A DNA stretch of 27,219 bases. Source: Acidimicrobiia bacterium UBA4744 (GTDB taxonomy: Bacteria > Actinomycetota > Acidimicrobiia > Spongiisociales > UBA4744). The notes under the pieces were generated by a model. It had not been told where the DNA came from. It did not search any database and worked only from the letters and a program-made list of their open reading frames with translations. The stretch spans positions 30,337-57,555 of the forward strand of contig DHIO01000052.1 of the NCBI GenBank assembly GCA_002403855.1, read 5' to 3'. Positions 1 through 8,595 of the stretch are shown here, in pieces (position 1 is the stretch's first letter; each line of letters starts with the position of its first letter). A program made the position numbers and the translations under genes.

Positions 1-1251
1 GCCGACGAAGTGGGCTTCGGGACGGCGGCCCTCATCTCCGAGGGATGCATCATGATGCGCAAGTGTCACCTCAATACCTGTCCGGTGGGGGTCGCCACTC
101 AAGACCCGGACCTCCGCGAACTGTTCCCGGGGAAGCCGGAGCACGTAGTCAACTTCTTCATGTTCGTTGCCGAGGAGACCCGGGAACTGATGGCGCGACT
201 GGGATTCCGCACCTTCGATGAGATGATCGGCCAAAGCGACCGGATCGATATGCGCCGGGCCATCGATCACTGGAAGGCCCGAGGACTCGACTTCTCCCGA
301 ATCTTGCACAAGCCGGAAGCGGGGCCCCGTGTAGCGATTCGAAACATGGAGGTCCAGGACCACGAACTCGACAAGGCTCTCGATCGCAAACTCATCGAGC
401 AGGCCCATGCCGCGCTCGAACACGGAGAACCGGTACTCATCGAAACGGACGTTCGCAACACGAATCGAACCGTCGGAGCGATGCTGTCCGGCGAGATCGC
501 CAAGAGATACGGACACGGTGGACTCGAGCCGAACACCATCCGTATTCGCATGAAGGGCACCGCAGGTCAGAGCTTCGGAGCTTGGCTGGCTCAGGGGGTG
601 ACGCTGGAACTCGAGGGCGACGCAAACGACTACGTGGGCAAGGGCCTCTCGGGAGGACGAATCATTATTCTCGCTCCTCCCTACGGTCCCATCGTGCCGC
701 ACCAGAACGTCATCGTCGGGAACACCGTCCTCTACGGCGCCATCTCCGGAGAGTGCTATTTCAACGGCGGCGCAGGTGAACGATTCGCCGTCAGAAATTC
801 GGGAGCCGTGGCGGTGGTGGAGCGAGTCGGCGATCACGGCTGTGAGTACATGACGGGAGGCTGCGTCGTCGTCCTGGGACGGACCGGGCTCAACTTCGCA
901 GCCGGGATGAGCGGCGGCATAGCCTACGTCATCGACGACAACGGCGACTTCCATCAACGGTGTAACCCGGCCATGGTCGAACTCGAGAGGATCGATCCCG
1001 CCCAAGGCGAGCCTCCCGGAGCCCACCTCGATCCCACCACCGCCGAACTGATGGCGGATCCGCTCCGCTACGACGCCTGGCGGCTCCGAACTCTGATCGA
1101 AAGACACGCCCTCCTGGTCGACAGTTCCAGAGCGCGGGAGATCCTCGACGGCTTCGACGAGTACCTCCCGCAGTTCATCAAGGTCGTCCCGACGGATTAC
1201 CGGCTGGCGCTCGAAGGGCAGCAACAACTCGTCCTGGGTGGCCTCCGATGA
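1..1251 (+). CDS. gltB: Glutamate synthase large subunit, C-terminal part (5' truncated by window)
   Basis: The reading frame is open from base 1, so only about 416 C-terminal residues are present. The family transfers the glutamine amide nitrogen to 2-oxoglutarate to make glutamate, in the cytoplasm with the small subunit. Visible near the left edge is the [3Fe-4S] motif, CIMMRKCHLNTC, followed by PVGVATQD, which ends the FMN-binding synthase domain. The remainder is the GXGXG beta-helix domain with its repeated Gly-rich turns (for example GGAGERFAVRNSG and GMSGGIAYV). The N-terminal amidotransferase and central domains lie outside the window. The stop codon overlaps the gltD start in an ATGA junction, so the two are translationally coupled. 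Identification is very secure. Confidence 0.97.
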   Translation, partial: ADEVGFGTAALISEGCIMMRKCHLNTCPVGVATQDPDLRELFPGKPEHVVNFFMFVAEETRELMARLGFRTFDEMIGQSDRIDMRRAIDHWKARGLDFSRILHKPEAGPRVAIRNMEVQDHELDKALDRKLIEQAHAALEHGEPVLIETDVRNTNRTVGAMLSGEIAKRYGHGGLEPNTIRIRMKGTAGQSFGAWLAQGVTLELEGDANDYVGKGLSGGRIIILAPPYGPIVPHQNVIVGNTVLYGAISGECYFNGGAGERFAVRNSGAVAVVERVGDHGCEYMTGGCVVVLGRTGLNFAAGMSGGIAYVIDDNGDFHQRCNPAMVELERIDPAQGEPPGAHLDPTTAELMADPLRYDAWRLRTLIERHALLVDSSRAREILDGFDEYLPQFIKVVPTDYRLALEGQQQLVLGGLR

Positions 1252-2687
1252 GATCGCCGCGGGCGTTTTTGGACTTCGAGCGGCAAGACCGCTCCTATCT
1301 TCCCGTAGAGGAGCGGCTCGAGCACTACCACGAATTCGCAATTCCGTTGAAGAGGAAGAAGGTCGTACGGCAAGGCGCCCGGTGCATGGACTGCGGCACT
1401 CCCTACTGCCACCAGGGCTGTCCCGTGGACAACCTCATCCCCGACTGGAACGATCTCGTCTCCCAAAACCGGTGGCGAGAGGCCATCGAGGTGCTCCACT
1501 CGACCAACAATTTTCCTGAGTTCACCGGAAGAGTATGTCCGGCGCCTTGCGAGGAAGCCTGCACCCTGAACCTCCACGACGCCCCCGTGACCATCAAGAC
1601 AATCGAGTACACGATCATCGAGCGGGCCTGGAAGGAAGGGTGGATCCGGCCACAGATCCCGGCCCGGCGCACCGGCCGTGAAGTGGCGATCGTCGGCTCC
1701 GGACCGGCCGGCCTGGCTTGCGCGCAGCAACTGGCCCGGGCCGGCCACAAGGTCACTGTGTTCGAGAAGAATGCCAAGGTCGGTGGCCTGCTTCGCTACG
1801 GAATTCCCGACTTCAAACTCTCGAAATCGGCCATCGACCGGCGCCTCTCCCAAATGCAGGCTGAAGGCGTCGATTTTCAGGTGAACAGCCACGTCGGCAC
1901 CGACATACCCGCCCGGCGATTGGTGGAGGAGCACAACGCAGTCGTCCTCGCCGGCGGATGCGAGCAACCCCGAGACCTGGCGGTACCCGGCCGGGAACTC
2001 GACGGCATTCACTTCGCCATGCTCTTCTTGACACAGCAGAATCGCCGCCTGGGACGCGAATCGCTGAACGGGGCCGACCCCGTCACCGCTGAGGGAAAGC
2101 ACGTGATCGTGATCGGAGGCGGCGATACCGGCGCCGATTGTGTCGGAACCGCCAACCGGCAAGGGGCGGCTTCGGTGACCCAACTCGAAGTGCTGCCGCG
2201 GCCGCCCGAGCGACCGGACAAGCTGACGGTATGGCCGAACTGGCCGACCAGACTGCGGACCTCCTCCTCCCATGAAGAGGGTTGCGAACGACGATGGGCG
2301 GTTGCCACGACGGCCTTTTCCGGCGACGACGGCGGCCTCACCAAACTGCACGCTGTGCAGGTCGACTGGACCGCGGAGAACGGTGTTTGGCAAATGCAGC
2401 AGATCGAGGGATCGGACTTCGAACTCCGTGCCGATCTGGTATTGCTGGCGATGGGGTTCGTGTCCCCCGTACGTGACGGCCTACTGGATTCGCTCGGAGT
2501 CGAGCTCGACGCGCGCGGCAACGTTCGCGCCGAGGAGACCGACTATCAAACCAGCGCCCCGGGCGTCTTCACCGCCGGAGACATGCGGCGCGGCCAGTCG
2601 CTGGTCGTTTGGGCCATCAGGGAAGGGCGACGCTGCGCCAGGGCGGTGGATGAGTTCCTGATGGGTAGCTCCAACCTCCCCCGCTGA
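1248..2687 (+). CDS. gltD: Glutamate synthase small subunit (NADPH-dependent, beta chain)
   Basis: This 479-residue protein is full length for the family. It oxidises NAD(P)H on FAD and passes electrons through Fe-S clusters to GltB. Cys46, Cys49, Cys54 and Cys58 (CMDCGTPYCHQGC) and Cys97, Cys101 and Cys105 form the N-terminal Fe-S region. GSGPAG at 150-155 is the FAD dinucleotide fold, and a second Rossmann motif (IGGGDTG) near residue 290 binds NAD(P)H. The C-terminal GVFTAGDMRRGQSLVVWAI segment is the usual flavin-contacting end. The start ATG lies within the gltB stop region. A much longer GltD-like relative occurs at 18795-20594 with a different role, but this copy is the ordinary partner of GltB. 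Confidence 0.96.
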   Translation: MRSPRAFLDFERQDRSYLPVEERLEHYHEFAIPLKRKKVVRQGARCMDCGTPYCHQGCPVDNLIPDWNDLVSQNRWREAIEVLHSTNNFPEFTGRVCPAPCEEACTLNLHDAPVTIKTIEYTIIERAWKEGWIRPQIPARRTGREVAIVGSGPAGLACAQQLARAGHKVTVFEKNAKVGGLLRYGIPDFKLSKSAIDRRLSQMQAEGVDFQVNSHVGTDIPARRLVEEHNAVVLAGGCEQPRDLAVPGRELDGIHFAMLFLTQQNRRLGRESLNGADPVTAEGKHVIVIGGGDTGADCVGTANRQGAASVTQLEVLPRPPERPDKLTVWPNWPTRLRTSSSHEEGCERRWAVATTAFSGDDGGLTKLHAVQVDWTAENGVWQMQQIEGSDFELRADLVLLAMGFVSPVRDGLLDSLGVELDARGNVRAEETDYQTSAPGVFTAGDMRRGQSLVVWAIREGRRCARAVDEFLMGSSNLPR

Positions 2688-2831
2688 AAGAGTGGAGGGC
2701 CTCAGGCCCAGGGGGAGAGAAGAAGCGGAAGCCGGATTGGCCAGGCCCGGCTCGTCCTCGTCGGTGCATCCCGGCAAGCCAATGAGCAGAAGAAGAGCCA
2801 GGACGAGGACCTGCGGAGCTCTCGGCTTCAT
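2481..2831 (-). other. Doubtful lipoprotein-like ORF or gene remnant antisense to the gltD end
   Basis: A minus-strand frame from ATG at 2831 begins with a textbook lipoprotein signal: MKPRAP, a long Leu/Val core and the lipobox LPGC with Cys near residue 22. GAGAGG sits upstream of the ATG. After about 48 residues the frame runs into DNA antisense to the 3' end of gltD, and the rest looks like a shadow of that gene. It may be chance, or the 5' remnant of a lipoprotein gene whose body was lost. Function is unknown. The rest of the 260-base gap at 2688-2947 shows only a weak hairpin, GGGCC-TCA-GGCCC at 2697-2709, without a T tract. Confidence 0.25.
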
Positions 2832-2947
2832 CCTCTCATCCTCTCTTGCCCTCCCATCATCTCGCCCTTTCCGAAGGGCCGGTACGGGTCTTTTCTCCCT
2901 ATCCGGGCCGGTCTCCAACCCGTACGATGTACTCAAGGGAGCGTGTA

Positions 2948-3106
2948 ATGACGGACCTCGACAGGAGGCGGAGCCTCGACGACCCCGGGTACCCGAAGCA
3001 GGAGATCCCCGAACGACGTGATCTACTCGGCTGGCTCGGGTGGACCCTGGCCTTTGTGGGTTTGATCATCCTCATCGTGGCCGTGGCCGTCGTCGCCGTA
3101 TCCTGA
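2948..3106 (+). CDS. Small single-span membrane protein, unknown function
   Basis: This 52-residue ORF starts at the ATG at 2948, preceded by AAGGGAG at good spacing, so I prefer it to an upstream in-frame ATG at 2846. The first 27 residues are charged and polar (MTDLDRRRSLDDPGYPKQEI) and the last 25 form one hydrophobic helix, LAFVGLIILIVAVAVVAVS, ending at the C terminus. The layout suggests a tail-anchored peptide with its charged part in the cytoplasm. No family is recognised. Its last 84 bases overlap, convergently, the 3' end of the chaperone-like gene at 3023-3898. Confidence 0.6.
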   Translation: MTDLDRRRSLDDPGYPKQEIPERRDLLGWLGWTLAFVGLIILIVAVAVVAVS

Positions 3107-3898
3107 AACAAGCAACCGGCCGGATCGAGCCAGGGCGGCCGACGTTTTTTCGGCGCGTTCGGAAAGGTCGAGCCACAGGCGAGCCGTTCCCGGGTGACTC
3201 TCCGCAATCCGTATCCAGCGGCGCACGGCTATCTGGTAGAGCGTGGTGAGATCGCGCCGGAATGAAGGATCGTCCAACCAGTCCTCATCGAAGGACCTCC
3301 CCTCGAGCCTATGGCCGTGCATCGACTCCAGCGTTGCCCTGAAGACCACCAGGCCGCTCCACACGGACAGCAGTCTTTCTCCGAGCGCGGCAGATACCTC
3401 GAGGGGCCCGAACGAGTCTTCTCCAGGCGCGGCCACTCCCTCACGGCCGACCACCGCCGGAGCGCATCGCATTCGCTCGCCCATGGCCAGCAGAGCGTCT
3501 CGGTACCGGTAGGCAGGCTGGCGACGATCCGGATAGCAGCGACCCACTGCATCGAGGTAGGGGACTGCCCAGTGGATGATCCGGTCCCCCACCAGAAACC
3601 TTCGATCCTCGAGGGCTCTGGTCGCCAGGTGAGGCTCGTCGGCACGCCAGGCTTCGGCCTCGGCCCGGGCCAGTGCTGCGCCGAAGCGCGCCAGGTCTCC
3701 CAGATCACCCTGGCCGAGTTCGTACCCCCAGGCAGCGGCCCGTCGCTCCAGATCCGGGCGCGGGTCGTGGAAGCGTACGACTGCCGCTTCGATGGGAGCC
3801 AGATCGCCCGGCGGAGAATCCGGAAGGGACCGCGTCAGACCGGCCCATACCTCGAACTCGTGGTCGGCCGCGGAGGCGGCATCAGAGTCGATAGGCAT
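3023..3898 (-). CDS. TorD/NarJ-like molybdoenzyme assembly chaperone (probable)
   Basis: This is a 291-residue, mostly helical soluble protein without signal peptide or membrane segment. Start ATG at 3898 overlaps the end of the molybdoenzyme gene by 17 bases, which implies coupled translation. Chaperones of the TorD/NarJ type bind their partner apoenzyme in the cytoplasm and help insert the molybdenum cofactor. Position and the region FLVGDRIIHWAVPYLDAVG at 101-119, placed like the conserved core of that superfamily, are the grounds for the call; overall similarity was not computed. The last 25 or so residues are His/Asp/Gly-rich and antisense to the small membrane gene at 2948-3106, so they may be a non-conserved tail. 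Because the partner has no Tat signal, a maturation role is more likely than Tat proofreading. Confidence 0.6.
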   Translation of the reverse strand: MPIDSDAASAADHEFEVWAGLTRSLPDSPPGDLAPIEAAVVRFHDPRPDLERRAAAWGYELGQGDLGDLARFGAALARAEAEAWRADEPHLATRALEDRRFLVGDRIIHWAVPYLDAVGRCYPDRRQPAYRYRDALLAMGERMRCAPAVVGREGVAAPGEDSFGPLEVSAALGERLLSVWSGLVVFRATLESMHGHRLEGRSFDEDWLDDPSFRRDLTTLYQIAVRRWIRIAESHPGTARLWLDLSERAEKTSAALARSGRLLVSGYGDDGHGHDEDDQTHKGQGPPEPAE

Positions 3899-6665
3899 CG
3901 GGCGTGGGTTTGACCGGTCGATGCAGCCAGCGTGGTCGCCGCAACCCTTCCGGGCCCGGGCCGGCTTTGGTGAGCTGGAGCCATTCCCGGTAGACCTCGT
4001 GACTCCTGGCCGTGTCGACCGATACGTCCCCGTACCGGTCGGAGCCTTCGGCCGGAGTGATGCGCACTCGCTGGTGCCACGCGTGCATACCGGAAATCGG
4101 ATCGGGGTGAACGGGGAACGCAATGTTCTGGTGGACTCCGGCATCCCTCCACCAGATACGGGCCGAGTCGGGATCGTCGGAGTCGAAGGGTTCGATGCCC
4201 TTCTTCTGTCGCATCGTCCATTGGGTGCCCTGGTTCTTGATGTCGACGAGCGCGGACGACCAGCGTCCATTGCCCCTGGCGTCGTCGAGGCGCCAGCGGC
4301 CCAGATGATGACTGGCCGCGACCACACCGGGGCGGATTCCTTCGGTTCTCCACACCCTCATCACGAAGTACCCGATGTCCGTGTTGATCCGGACGAGATC
4401 ACCGGTTCCATATCCCAGTTCGTCGGCGTCGGAGGGGTGCATCCACAGCGGATGCCCGTGGCTGATCTCATAGAGGTACTTGGCGTTTCCGGACCGGGAG
4501 TGGATCAGTGTTGGAAGCCGGAAGATGGGAACCAGTATGCGCTCGTTCCCGGCCAGGTCCATGTCCCGCCAGTACACGTGAGTATTGAGGTAGGTGGGAA
4601 TCGCTTCCTCTTCCCAACCCCAGTCGTGCATCGTCTGGGACCACCATTCGAGCTTCCGGCTGGGGGAATCGAATCCGGTCTTCACCTCACCGGGCGCTAC
4701 CTCGACGCCGATCGCCTTGCCGTTCTTGCGGGCGAGGCCGTCGAGACCTAGGTCGCCGTCGGCGACCGATCGCTCGTGCACCTCATAGATATCCTTGTCC
4801 ACCTCGAATGCGCCGTACTTGCGCATGAACTCGAGGGGCGTCAGTCCTTCGGCTGCTGCTCGTTCCGGCAGGCCCGGTACCGAGTTTTCGAACATCCATC
4901 CGTAGTACTCGTCGACCGACACCGGGCGGGTGGGATCGTTGGGTGATTCGAACCACTTTCGGATACCCAGCGACCCGTCCGGGTCGACCTGCCACGACAG
5001 ATCGATCCAGAACTCGGTTTCTTCCCAGACTTCGCCCGGGTTGGCGTCGTAGGTCCGGCGGTACTCTCTGCCGTCTCGCTCTCCCGCCACTCTCAACACC
5101 GGTTGGCGGAAACCGAGCCAACGACCGGCGTGGGTTTCGTATGAGTGCGTATCGTGGCGCTCGGCGGAGATCCCCATCGGGAGGACGTAATCCGCGTACC
5201 AGGCGGTTTCCGACCACGTTGGAGTCAACGCCACATGCAGGCCGACCTTCTCCTCGTCGGTGAGAGCCTCGATCCAGGAGAAGCCGTCGGGGTAGGTCCA
5301 TACCGGATTGAACACCCTGGTGAAGTAGACCTCGAGCCGACCACGACCCTCTTTCAAGAAGTGCGGCAGGAGGATGCTCAACTCGTGATGTGAGAACGGG
5401 TACTCGATAGGCCACAGCAGTTCGTTCCACCGGCTGTGGGGAGGCGGCATGTTCCAATGCTCGGGCTTGAACTTGTCCCAACTGTTCGGAGAGGTACCGC
5501 CTTCGGTCCCCACCGCGCCGGTGAGCACGTGCAGGAACCACAGGCAGCGGGCCACCTGCCAGCCCCCCAGATTCCCCGACCCGGCCGAACGCCAGGTATG
5601 GGAGGCAAAGCGATGGCCGGCCCGAGCGATCTCGAGTGCAACCGCCTCGATCCTATCGGCCGCGACGCCGGTCTCCTCGGCCGCATACTCGAGCGTGTAG
5701 GAGGCATACTGCTCCTTCATCACCACAACGAAGTTGTCGTAGGTCACCGCCCGATCGGGATATCGCTCCACGAGCGTCTGCTCCCAGTTGACCCACCGAC
5801 GAATGAAGTCGTGGTCGACCGCGTCCCAAGCCAGCAGCAGCCGGGCGATGGCGAGAAGCAACGCGGCTTCCGTTCCCGGCCACGGCGAGAGCCAGTAGTC
5901 GGACATCGAAGCAGTGTTGGAGAGCCGGGGATCAACCGTGGCGAGCTTGGCGCCTTTCTGCTTGGCCTCGATTATTCGTTGGGCATGAGGATTGAAGTAG
6001 TGGCCGGTCTCCAGGTGCGCCGACAACAGCAGGATGAAATCGGCATTGGCAAAGTCTGCGCTCGGTCGATCGTGACCCATCCAGGTCGCATAACCGACTC
6101 GGGCCCCGGACGAACAGACATTGGTGTGGCTGTTATGGCCGTCGACTCCCCACGCCTTGAGGGTACGATCCATGAACCCGTCCTCGCCGGGCCGCCCCAC
6201 GTGGTACATGATCTCGTCGTGGCGGCCTTGCTGGATCGCCTTGCGCATCCGGCCGCCGATATCCTCGAGCGCTTCCTCCCAGCTCACCTGCTCCCACTCC
6301 CCCGAGCCGCGCGGGCCCCGGCGCCGCATCGGGTGCAGAATCCGCTCCGGGTCATACATCTGGTTGATGGTGGCCGGGCCTTTGGCGCAGTTCCGGCCCC
6401 GGGAACCGGGATGAGCAGGGTTGCCTTCGAACCGACGGACCTCACCGGTGTCTTGGTCCACATACGCCAGCAACCCGCAGGCCGACTCACAGTTGAAGCA
6501 GGTGGTGGGAACCAGCCGGAACCGATTCTTGACCCGCTCCGGCCATGCCTTGGCGTCGTACTCCTCCCAGTCATCCCACCGGTCGGGAGGCGGGTAGTTG
6601 ACGAGTTCGCTGCCGGGCTGCAACCGCGGGATGGCGAGATCGTCGTGCTCCTGGTGGGTAGTCAT
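3882..6665 (-). CDS. Cytoplasmic molybdopterin oxidoreductase, catalytic subunit (sulfite dehydrogenase SoeA-like or sulfur/polysulfide reductase-like)
   Basis: This 927-residue enzyme belongs to the DMSO reductase superfamily. A [4Fe-4S] site is formed by Cys56, Cys59, Cys63 and Cys93 (CFNCESAC then RGRNCAKG). NVCSSGAR places Cys184 where the family carries the molybdenum-ligating side chain. The C-terminal dinucleotide-binding barrel is present (GDLVRINTDIGYFVMRVWR). There is no twin-arginine signal, so it should act in the cytoplasm, as SoeA does and unlike PsrA/PhsA. GGAGG precedes the ATG by 5 bases. The Fe-S/NrfD partner gene lies 30 bases upstream and a chaperone gene downstream. The TusA, DsrE and persulfide dioxygenase neighbours favour sulfur chemistry. 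Oxidation of sulfite is my preferred reading; reduction of sulfur or polysulfide remains possible. Confidence 0.82.
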   Translation of the reverse strand: MTTHQEHDDLAIPRLQPGSELVNYPPPDRWDDWEEYDAKAWPERVKNRFRLVPTTCFNCESACGLLAYVDQDTGEVRRFEGNPAHPGSRGRNCAKGPATINQMYDPERILHPMRRRGPRGSGEWEQVSWEEALEDIGGRMRKAIQQGRHDEIMYHVGRPGEDGFMDRTLKAWGVDGHNSHTNVCSSGARVGYATWMGHDRPSADFANADFILLLSAHLETGHYFNPHAQRIIEAKQKGAKLATVDPRLSNTASMSDYWLSPWPGTEAALLLAIARLLLAWDAVDHDFIRRWVNWEQTLVERYPDRAVTYDNFVVVMKEQYASYTLEYAAEETGVAADRIEAVALEIARAGHRFASHTWRSAGSGNLGGWQVARCLWFLHVLTGAVGTEGGTSPNSWDKFKPEHWNMPPPHSRWNELLWPIEYPFSHHELSILLPHFLKEGRGRLEVYFTRVFNPVWTYPDGFSWIEALTDEEKVGLHVALTPTWSETAWYADYVLPMGISAERHDTHSYETHAGRWLGFRQPVLRVAGERDGREYRRTYDANPGEVWEETEFWIDLSWQVDPDGSLGIRKWFESPNDPTRPVSVDEYYGWMFENSVPGLPERAAAEGLTPLEFMRKYGAFEVDKDIYEVHERSVADGDLGLDGLARKNGKAIGVEVAPGEVKTGFDSPSRKLEWWSQTMHDWGWEEEAIPTYLNTHVYWRDMDLAGNERILVPIFRLPTLIHSRSGNAKYLYEISHGHPLWMHPSDADELGYGTGDLVRINTDIGYFVMRVWRTEGIRPGVVAASHHLGRWRLDDARGNGRWSSALVDIKNQGTQWTMRQKKGIEPFDSDDPDSARIWWRDAGVHQNIAFPVHPDPISGMHAWHQRVRITPAEGSDRYGDVSVDTARSHEVYREWLQLTKAGPGPEGLRRPRWLHRPVKPTPDAYRL

Positions 6666-6695
6666 GCCGTCCTCCTGCGCGTGGCCCCTCTCGGT

Positions 6696-8267
6696 CTACG
6701 ACAGCGGAACACTTTGCCCTGCCTTCACAAACGCGTCGTCGCTGAACCAGATGCCGGCTGCGGCGGCCAGGCCGCCCAGGGCCGCCAGCCAGTCGGGGCC
6801 CAGTCCGCCCAGCACCAGACCGCCGAACAACAGCGGCGCGACGATGCCGATCAGTTGGCCCCCCACCCACCACTCGGTAGCGAATCTCCCCCGGGTCATG
6901 TGGTGCATTGCTTCTTCGATGTTGCGGGTCGGGTGCCGTGACACCAGCTCGGCCAGAGCCAGCAGACCGAGGGCCGCCGCTCCGCCAACCATGGTCCAGG
7001 TGAAGGCCGTCGTTGCCTCGCCCGGCACCTCGAAGAAGAGGGTCAAGAAGAGCGCAGTACCACCGCCCGCTGCCAAGGCGCCGGCCACCATGTGCCAGAG
7101 AAGCATCGGGCTCTGCCAGAGATCGCGGGCCTCTGCCTGGCCGAAGAGGAACGCGGTGTACCCGGCGGTTGCGATGGCCGCCGGTACACCGACCCAGGTC
7201 ATCACTTCGACGAGACCAATGGAGTCCAGAACCCCGGCCACGAACCAGACGCCGAGAACTACGGCATATGCACCCAGGATGTACGCACCGCGTACCAGCC
7301 AGGAGCCCGGATTGCCCTTCGTGATCAAGTAGTGGAAACGATCCGGACGTTTGAGGTCCCACACCAACAACACACCGGTCAGCAGCAGAAACAGGCCGGC
7401 GACGAGGGGTGTCGCCCAACGCAACCAGCCGTTGCCGGCCGGGGCGCCGGCCAGCAAGGCCAGCGCGGCGGCAATCACCAGACCGGCGGCGATGCCCTTC
7501 GTCAGAAAGTAGCTCGAGACGCGCCAGCCCCAGGGCATCGGGTGGTCGGTGTTGTAGACCACCCGGGGTGGACCGCCAGGCTCATGCGCAACGCCGGGCG
7601 GGGCTCCGGGTCTCCTTTCGCCGTTGGTCGGTGGGTCGACCGTCATCCAGGCCGGACTCGGATCCGGCGCATCGCGCCAGATGAAGCCACCTCCGGCGGC
7701 GGCCATCAGCGGGTCGAGGTTGGACTGCTCGACGCCCTTGTAGAAGAGGTTGGGACTGGTGCCCTGCTCGGGAGCCCGGACGAAGACCTGTTCGCTGTTG
7801 ACGACCTGAGCGATCCGTGCCCCGAGATCATCCAGATCGCCGGCGATGATCGCCTGTTCGGGACACACGATCACGCAAGCCGGCTCGAGCCCGACCTCAA
7901 CCCGGTGGACGCAGTAGTTGCATTTCTGGGCCGTGCGTTCAGCCGGGTCGATGTACAGAGCGTCGTAGGGACAGGCCTGCATGCACGACTTGCAGCCGAT
8001 ACAGAGATCTGTGTCGAAGTCGACTATCCCGTCTGCCCGTTTGTTGAGCGCACTGGTCGGACAGATGGCGACACAGGGAGCATCCGTGCAGTGGTTGCAG
8101 CGCATGACGGAGAAGAAGCGCTTGGTGTCCGGCCACGTCCCCTTTTCGGTGTACTTGACCCAGGTGCGGTTGACCCCGAGGGGCACCTGGTGTTCCGTCT
8201 TGCACGCCACCGTGCAGGCATGACAGCCGATGCAGCTGTCCTGGTCGATGACGAATCCGTATCGCAG
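6696..8267 (-). CDS. Fused Fe-S (PsrB/SoeB-like) and NrfD-type (PsrC/SoeC-like) membrane subunit; CTG start
   Basis: This 523-residue protein joins two normally separate subunits. Residues 1-140 hold sixteen cysteines for four [4Fe-4S] clusters: C12/15/18/22, C57/60/65/69, C89/92/95/99 and C116/119/131/135. A linker of about 90 residues leads to a NrfD-type quinone-reactive membrane domain of about eight helices (roughly 235-520). It should move electrons between the cytoplasmic molybdoenzyme and quinone. An in-frame TAG at 8309-8307 is followed by no ATG, GTG or TTG until a GTG at 8210, which would remove three cysteines of the first cluster. CTG at 8267 follows AGGAGGGG by 3 bases and gives MRYGFVIDQDSCIGCHAC, typical of the family, so I choose CTG. 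A frameshift or base error upstream is the alternative. Confidence 0.87.
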   Translation of the reverse strand: MRYGFVIDQDSCIGCHACTVACKTEHQVPLGVNRTWVKYTEKGTWPDTKRFFSVMRCNHCTDAPCVAICPTSALNKRADGIVDFDTDLCIGCKSCMQACPYDALYIDPAERTAQKCNYCVHRVEVGLEPACVIVCPEQAIIAGDLDDLGARIAQVVNSEQVFVRAPEQGTSPNLFYKGVEQSNLDPLMAAAGGGFIWRDAPDPSPAWMTVDPPTNGERRPGAPPGVAHEPGGPPRVVYNTDHPMPWGWRVSSYFLTKGIAAGLVIAAALALLAGAPAGNGWLRWATPLVAGLFLLLTGVLLVWDLKRPDRFHYLITKGNPGSWLVRGAYILGAYAVVLGVWFVAGVLDSIGLVEVMTWVGVPAAIATAGYTAFLFGQAEARDLWQSPMLLWHMVAGALAAGGGTALFLTLFFEVPGEATTAFTWTMVGGAAALGLLALAELVSRHPTRNIEEAMHHMTRGRFATEWWVGGQLIGIVAPLLFGGLVLGGLGPDWLAALGGLAAAAGIWFSDDAFVKAGQSVPLS

Positions 8268-8270
8268 TGT

Positions 8271-8278
8271 CCCCTCCT
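8271..8278 (-). promoter_or_regulatory. Strong ribosome binding site supporting a CTG start
   Basis: On the minus strand AGGAGGGG ends three bases before CTG at 8267-8265 (AGGAGG core to CTG is 5 bases). No standard start codon occurs between the in-frame TAG at 8309-8307 and this point, so this site decides the start of the Fe-S/NrfD gene. Confidence 0.7.
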
Positions 8279-8344
8279 CTGCTACACGCCTGCCGTGGTG
8301 CCGAGCCTATCCCTCCGAAAGCTCGTCTGTGATCCGGGGTGGTT

Positions 8345-8569
8345 TCAACTCTTCTCGACGACGAAGTGGAACTCTCCTTCTTGCTCGAACTGCTCCTTGA
8401 TGGGGTGACCCATATCCTTCGCCCAGGCCGGGATGTCGGACAGGGAGCCACGGTCGGTAGCGATCAACTCCAACGTTTGACCGGATTCGATCTGGCTGAT
8501 GCCCTGACTGATCTTCAGGACCGGCATCGGGCACTGCAAGTTGCGAGCATCAACTGTCAGGTCTGCCAT
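8345..8569 (-). CDS. tusA: TusA-family sulfur carrier protein
   Basis: This 74-residue protein has the family N-terminal signature: VDARNLQCPMPVLK, with the CPxP persulfide-carrying Cys13. TusA proteins accept sulfane sulfur from rhodanese or DsrE-type proteins and pass it on in the cytoplasm; in sulfur oxidisers they feed the oxidation pathway. The start ATG at 8569 follows AGAGGAAACCCC. A longer frame to 8728 adds only sequence antisense to nothing conserved and overlaps the DsrE gene, so it is rejected. The gene lies 26 bases after the DsrE-like gene and 77 bases before the Fe-S/NrfD gene, inside the same operon. The context argues for a dissimilatory role, not tRNA thiolation. Confidence 0.92.
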   Translation of the reverse strand: MADLTVDARNLQCPMPVLKISQGISQIESGQTLELIATDRGSLSDIPAWAKDMGHPIKEQFEQEGEFHFVVEKS

Positions 8570-8595
8570 GGGGTTTCCTCTCTTTGGTCCGGTGA

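Noticed and set aside
1197..2393. Long minus-strand frame opposite gltD
   Set aside because: It is antisense to a well-supported gltD with intact motifs and shows no recognised family.
2697..2709. Hairpin GGGCC-TCA-GGCCC after gltD
   Set aside because: Stem of 5 bases and no T tract; too weak to call a terminator.
5436..6941. Plus-strand frame of 501 residues opposite the molybdoenzyme
   Set aside because: Antisense to the molybdoenzyme with conserved cysteine and molybdenum motifs; biased composition.
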